Below, in pieces: positions 13,805-15,734 of a DNA stretch of 15,734 nt. Both the position numbers and the translations under genes were made by a program. Position 1 is the first letter of the stretch. Every line of letters begins with the position of its first letter. This stretch comes from Rhodoferax sp. Its GTDB lineage: Bacteria; Pseudomonadota; Gammaproteobacteria; Burkholderiales; Burkholderiaceae_C. A model generated the notes under the pieces. The model worked only from the letters and a program-made list of their open reading frames with translations, was not told where the DNA came from and did no database searches. Location: assembly GCA_021731215.1 (NCBI GenBank), contig JAKFXU010000007.1:1-15734 (forward strand), read 5' to 3'.

Positions 13805-15592
13805 ATGCTACGTTGGTTGTGGTCGATCATGCTGTTGACCATGTTGTGGTCGCTGCCAGCGCATGCCGAGCAGGATTTTCTGCAGCCGGAACAGGCTTTT
13901 CGCCTGAACGTCAGCAAGCAGGCCGATGGTCAGGTGCGCCTGAACTGGGACATCAGCCAAGGCTACTACCTCTATCGCCAGCAGATGAAGGTCGAAGCCG
14001 ACCCGGTCGGCAGTGCGCTACAAGTAAAGTGGCCGGCCGGCACGCTCAAGACCGATGAGACCTACGGCGAAAGCGAGGTCTACCACAACAATGTGGCGGT
14101 ACTGCTCACGGCCCCTGATGCCCAGGCCCTGACCATCGGCTGGCAGGGCTGCGCCGATGCGGGTCTGTGCTACCCGCCGCAAACCCGGCGCGTGAATTTG
14201 GCCGATGTCGCGGCGACGCCGGCAGCCAGCACGGGCATGGCCGCTGTCAACGTGAGTCAGTCCGCGCTCGTCACGCTCGGCGATGATCAGGACCTGGCTG
14301 ATCGCCTGTCACGCATCGATCTGGGCTGGATGCTTGTCGTGTTCTTCGGCTTGGGGCTGCTGATGACGTTCACGCCCTGCGTACTGCCGATGGTGCCGAT
14401 TCTCTCGAGCCTGATCGCGGGTAGTGGGGCAACGCCCGGGCGTGGTTTTGTCCTTTCACTGGCCTTCGTGCTGCCGATGGCGCTGACGTATGCCGGTGTC
14501 GGTGCGGCTGCGGCGCTGGCCGGCGCCAATCTGCAGGCCGTGCTACAGAACCCCTGGATGCTCGGCACCTTCGGTTTGGTATTTGTCGTGCTGGCGCTGG
14601 CCATGTTCGGATTTTATGAACTGCAACTGCCCGCTGTGCTGCGCAACCGTCTGAACCAGGCCAGCCAGGGCCAGCGCGGCGGCACGGTGACAGGCGCCGC
14701 CGCGATGGGCGTGTTGTCGGCGCTGCTGGTCGGCCCCTGCATGACCGCGCCATTGGCCGGTGCGCTACTTTATATCGGCAATACCGGCGATGTGCTGACC
14801 GGCGCCCTGGTCCTTTTTTCCATGGGGCTGGGCATGGGGGTGCCGTTGTTGCTGGTCGGGACCCTCGGTGCACGGTTGCTGCCGCGGCCCGGCGACTGGA
14901 TGAACCGGGTCAAGGCGCTGTTTGGTTTTATCCTGCTGGGTACCGCCATTTTTTTCGTGGCGCGGGTATTGCCGGCGGCGCTGACACTGGGGCTGTGGGG
15001 TGCCTGGTTGCTGGCCATCGCACTCAGTTTGCTGGCCCTGGTCAAGCAGCTCGGCACTGAAAGCACGCGTTTGATGTCGCGCTATCTGGCACTGCTGCTG
15101 GGCCTGTGGGGCGGCGCCATGGTGGTCGGTGCCGCCGGGGGCGGCCACGACCCGCTGCAGCCGCTGAGCTTCGGGGCCAGCGCCAGCACGCTCGCGCCGG
15201 CGGCTGCTGGGAAAGATTTCATGGCCCGCTTCGCACCGGTCAAGACACAGCAAGCGCTCGAAGCGCGCATCGCCGAGGCGGGGCAGCGCGGCCAGTGGAC
15301 GCTGGTGGACTTCTACGCCGACTGGTGCGTGTCGTGCGACGTGATCGAGCGTGAGGTGTTCGCCGACCCGCGGGTGCAGCAAGCGCTGGCCAACATGCAA
15401 TTACTGCGTCCTGACGTCAGCGCCAATAATGCCGATGACCAGGCGCTGATGCGCACCCACCAGATTCTCGGACCGCCCACCCTGCTGCTGATCGGCCCCG
15501 ATGGCCAGGAGCGCCGTGCCGAGCGCATCATCGGCGAACTCAGTGCCGACGATTTTCTCGCCCGCCTGGCGCGTGCAAAGCAAGGAACTTGA
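13805..15592 (+). CDS. dsbD: Thiol:disulfide interchange protein DsbD
   Basis: A 595-residue inner-membrane protein that carries reducing power from cytoplasmic thioredoxin to periplasmic partners such as DsbC and CcmG. All three parts are present. A signal peptide (MLRWLWSIMLLTMLWSLPAHA) precedes the periplasmic alpha domain with Cys116/Cys122 (GCADAGLCYPP). The membrane beta domain has Cys192 (TFTPCVLPMVP) and Cys312 (LLVGPCMTAPL). The C-terminal thioredoxin-like gamma domain has CVSC (Cys508/Cys511, FYADWCVSCDVIE). Spacing matches E. coli DsbD, and no redox cysteine is missing. It starts at ATG 13805 after an AGAGG-like site and is divergent from ttrB across a 218-bp spacer. Two bases separate it from the next gene, so they form an operon. 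A role in maintaining periplasmic thiols during tetrathionate use is only a guess. Confidence 0.95.
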   Translation: MLRWLWSIMLLTMLWSLPAHAEQDFLQPEQAFRLNVSKQADGQVRLNWDISQGYYLYRQQMKVEADPVGSALQVKWPAGTLKTDETYGESEVYHNNVAVLLTAPDAQALTIGWQGCADAGLCYPPQTRRVNLADVAATPAASTGMAAVNVSQSALVTLGDDQDLADRLSRIDLGWMLVVFFGLGLLMTFTPCVLPMVPILSSLIAGSGATPGRGFVLSLAFVLPMALTYAGVGAAAALAGANLQAVLQNPWMLGTFGLVFVVLALAMFGFYELQLPAVLRNRLNQASQGQRGGTVTGAAAMGVLSALLVGPCMTAPLAGALLYIGNTGDVLTGALVLFSMGLGMGVPLLLVGTLGARLLPRPGDWMNRVKALFGFILLGTAIFFVARVLPAALTLGLWGAWLLAIALSLLALVKQLGTESTRLMSRYLALLLGLWGGAMVVGAAGGGHDPLQPLSFGASASTLAPAAAGKDFMARFAPVKTQQALEARIAEAGQRGQWTLVDFYADWCVSCDVIEREVFADPRVQQALANMQLLRPDVSANNADDQALMRTHQILGPPTLLLIGPDGQERRAERIIGELSADDFLARLARAKQGT

Positions 15593-15594
15593 AC

Positions 15595-15734
15595 ATGCTG
15601 AACGTCAATCTCGGCCCCTTCGCTGTGCAGGTCAGCCATTTGCTTTTGCTGGCGTCCTTGCTGCTCGCTGCCGGGGTCGGCCGCCTGGTCGGACGGCGTC
15701 AGAAAACGGGCATAAGCAATGTCTTGATTGATAT
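15595..15734 (+). CDS. Small membrane protein, probably TlpA-like thioredoxin partner (3' end missing)
   Basis: Only the first 46 codons are in the window. They start at ATG 15595, two bases after the dsbD stop, with AAGGA in the last dsbD codons as ribosome binding site. The protein begins MLNVNLGPFAVQVSHLLLLA, has one hydrophobic segment (about residues 12-29), then a basic stretch (GRLVGRRQKTG). In several beta-proteobacteria dsbD is followed by a TlpA-family protein with a multi-pass N-terminal membrane part that begins like this, so a periplasmic disulfide reductase is likely. No thioredoxin motif is visible in this fragment, so the assignment rests on position and N-terminal resemblance. 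Confidence 0.55.
   Translation, partial: MLNVNLGPFAVQVSHLLLLASLLLAAGVGRLVGRRQKTGISNVLID

Overview
The window is high-GC bacterial DNA that reads as a betaproteobacterium, most likely Burkholderiales near Comamonadaceae (Rhodoferax/Polaromonas-like). The basis is the protein set (AmgK, RsmE, QseBC/TctDE-type regulators, a three-domain DsbD) and a CCCCCC-GA-GGGGG-type palindromic repeat that I remember from Comamonadaceae genomes. No rRNA, tRNA or CRISPR array is visible. No wholly new multi-gene system stands out. The most notable signals are a palindromic repeat read in frame through a kinase, two small IS1380-like non-autonomous elements, and a DHDPS-superfamily enzyme of unknown substrate translationally coupled to a two-component system.

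Left part (1-2843): the 3' part of an AmgK-type amino-sugar kinase, carrying a roughly 40-residue in-frame segment that looks like an inserted repeat. It is followed by a ParDE toxin-antitoxin pair, a 248-bp MITE-like element with 17-bp terminal inverted repeats and a 5-bp target duplication that includes the parE stop codon, and then rsmE.

Middle (2857-6164): a minus-strand operon of OmpR-type response regulator, QseC/TctE-like sensor kinase and DHDPS-superfamily protein. Both junctions are 4-bp overlaps. Just upstream of the regulator lies a second MITE-like element (172 bp) with a perfect 26-bp stem hairpin at its centre.

Right part (6165-13586): a complete tetrathionate respiration locus. 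ttrS (periplasmic PhnD-like sensor plus histidine kinase) and ttrR (FixJ-type regulator) run on the plus strand and converge on ttrBCA, which runs on the minus strand. ttrB is the four-cluster ferredoxin subunit, ttrC the NrfD-type membrane quinol dehydrogenase, and ttrA the Tat-exported molybdopterin subunit. An intrinsic terminator oriented for ttrBCA sits between ttrA and ttrR. In the expected scheme TtrS senses tetrathionate, TtrR activates ttrBCA, TtrC takes electrons from the quinone pool, and TtrB passes them to TtrA, which reduces tetrathionate to thiosulfate.

Right end (13587-15734): a 218-bp divergent spacer holds a candidate TtrR operator (CATAGGG/CCCTATG). It is followed on the plus strand by dsbD and the first 46 codons of a small membrane protein gene, probably the thioredoxin-like partner often found after dsbD.
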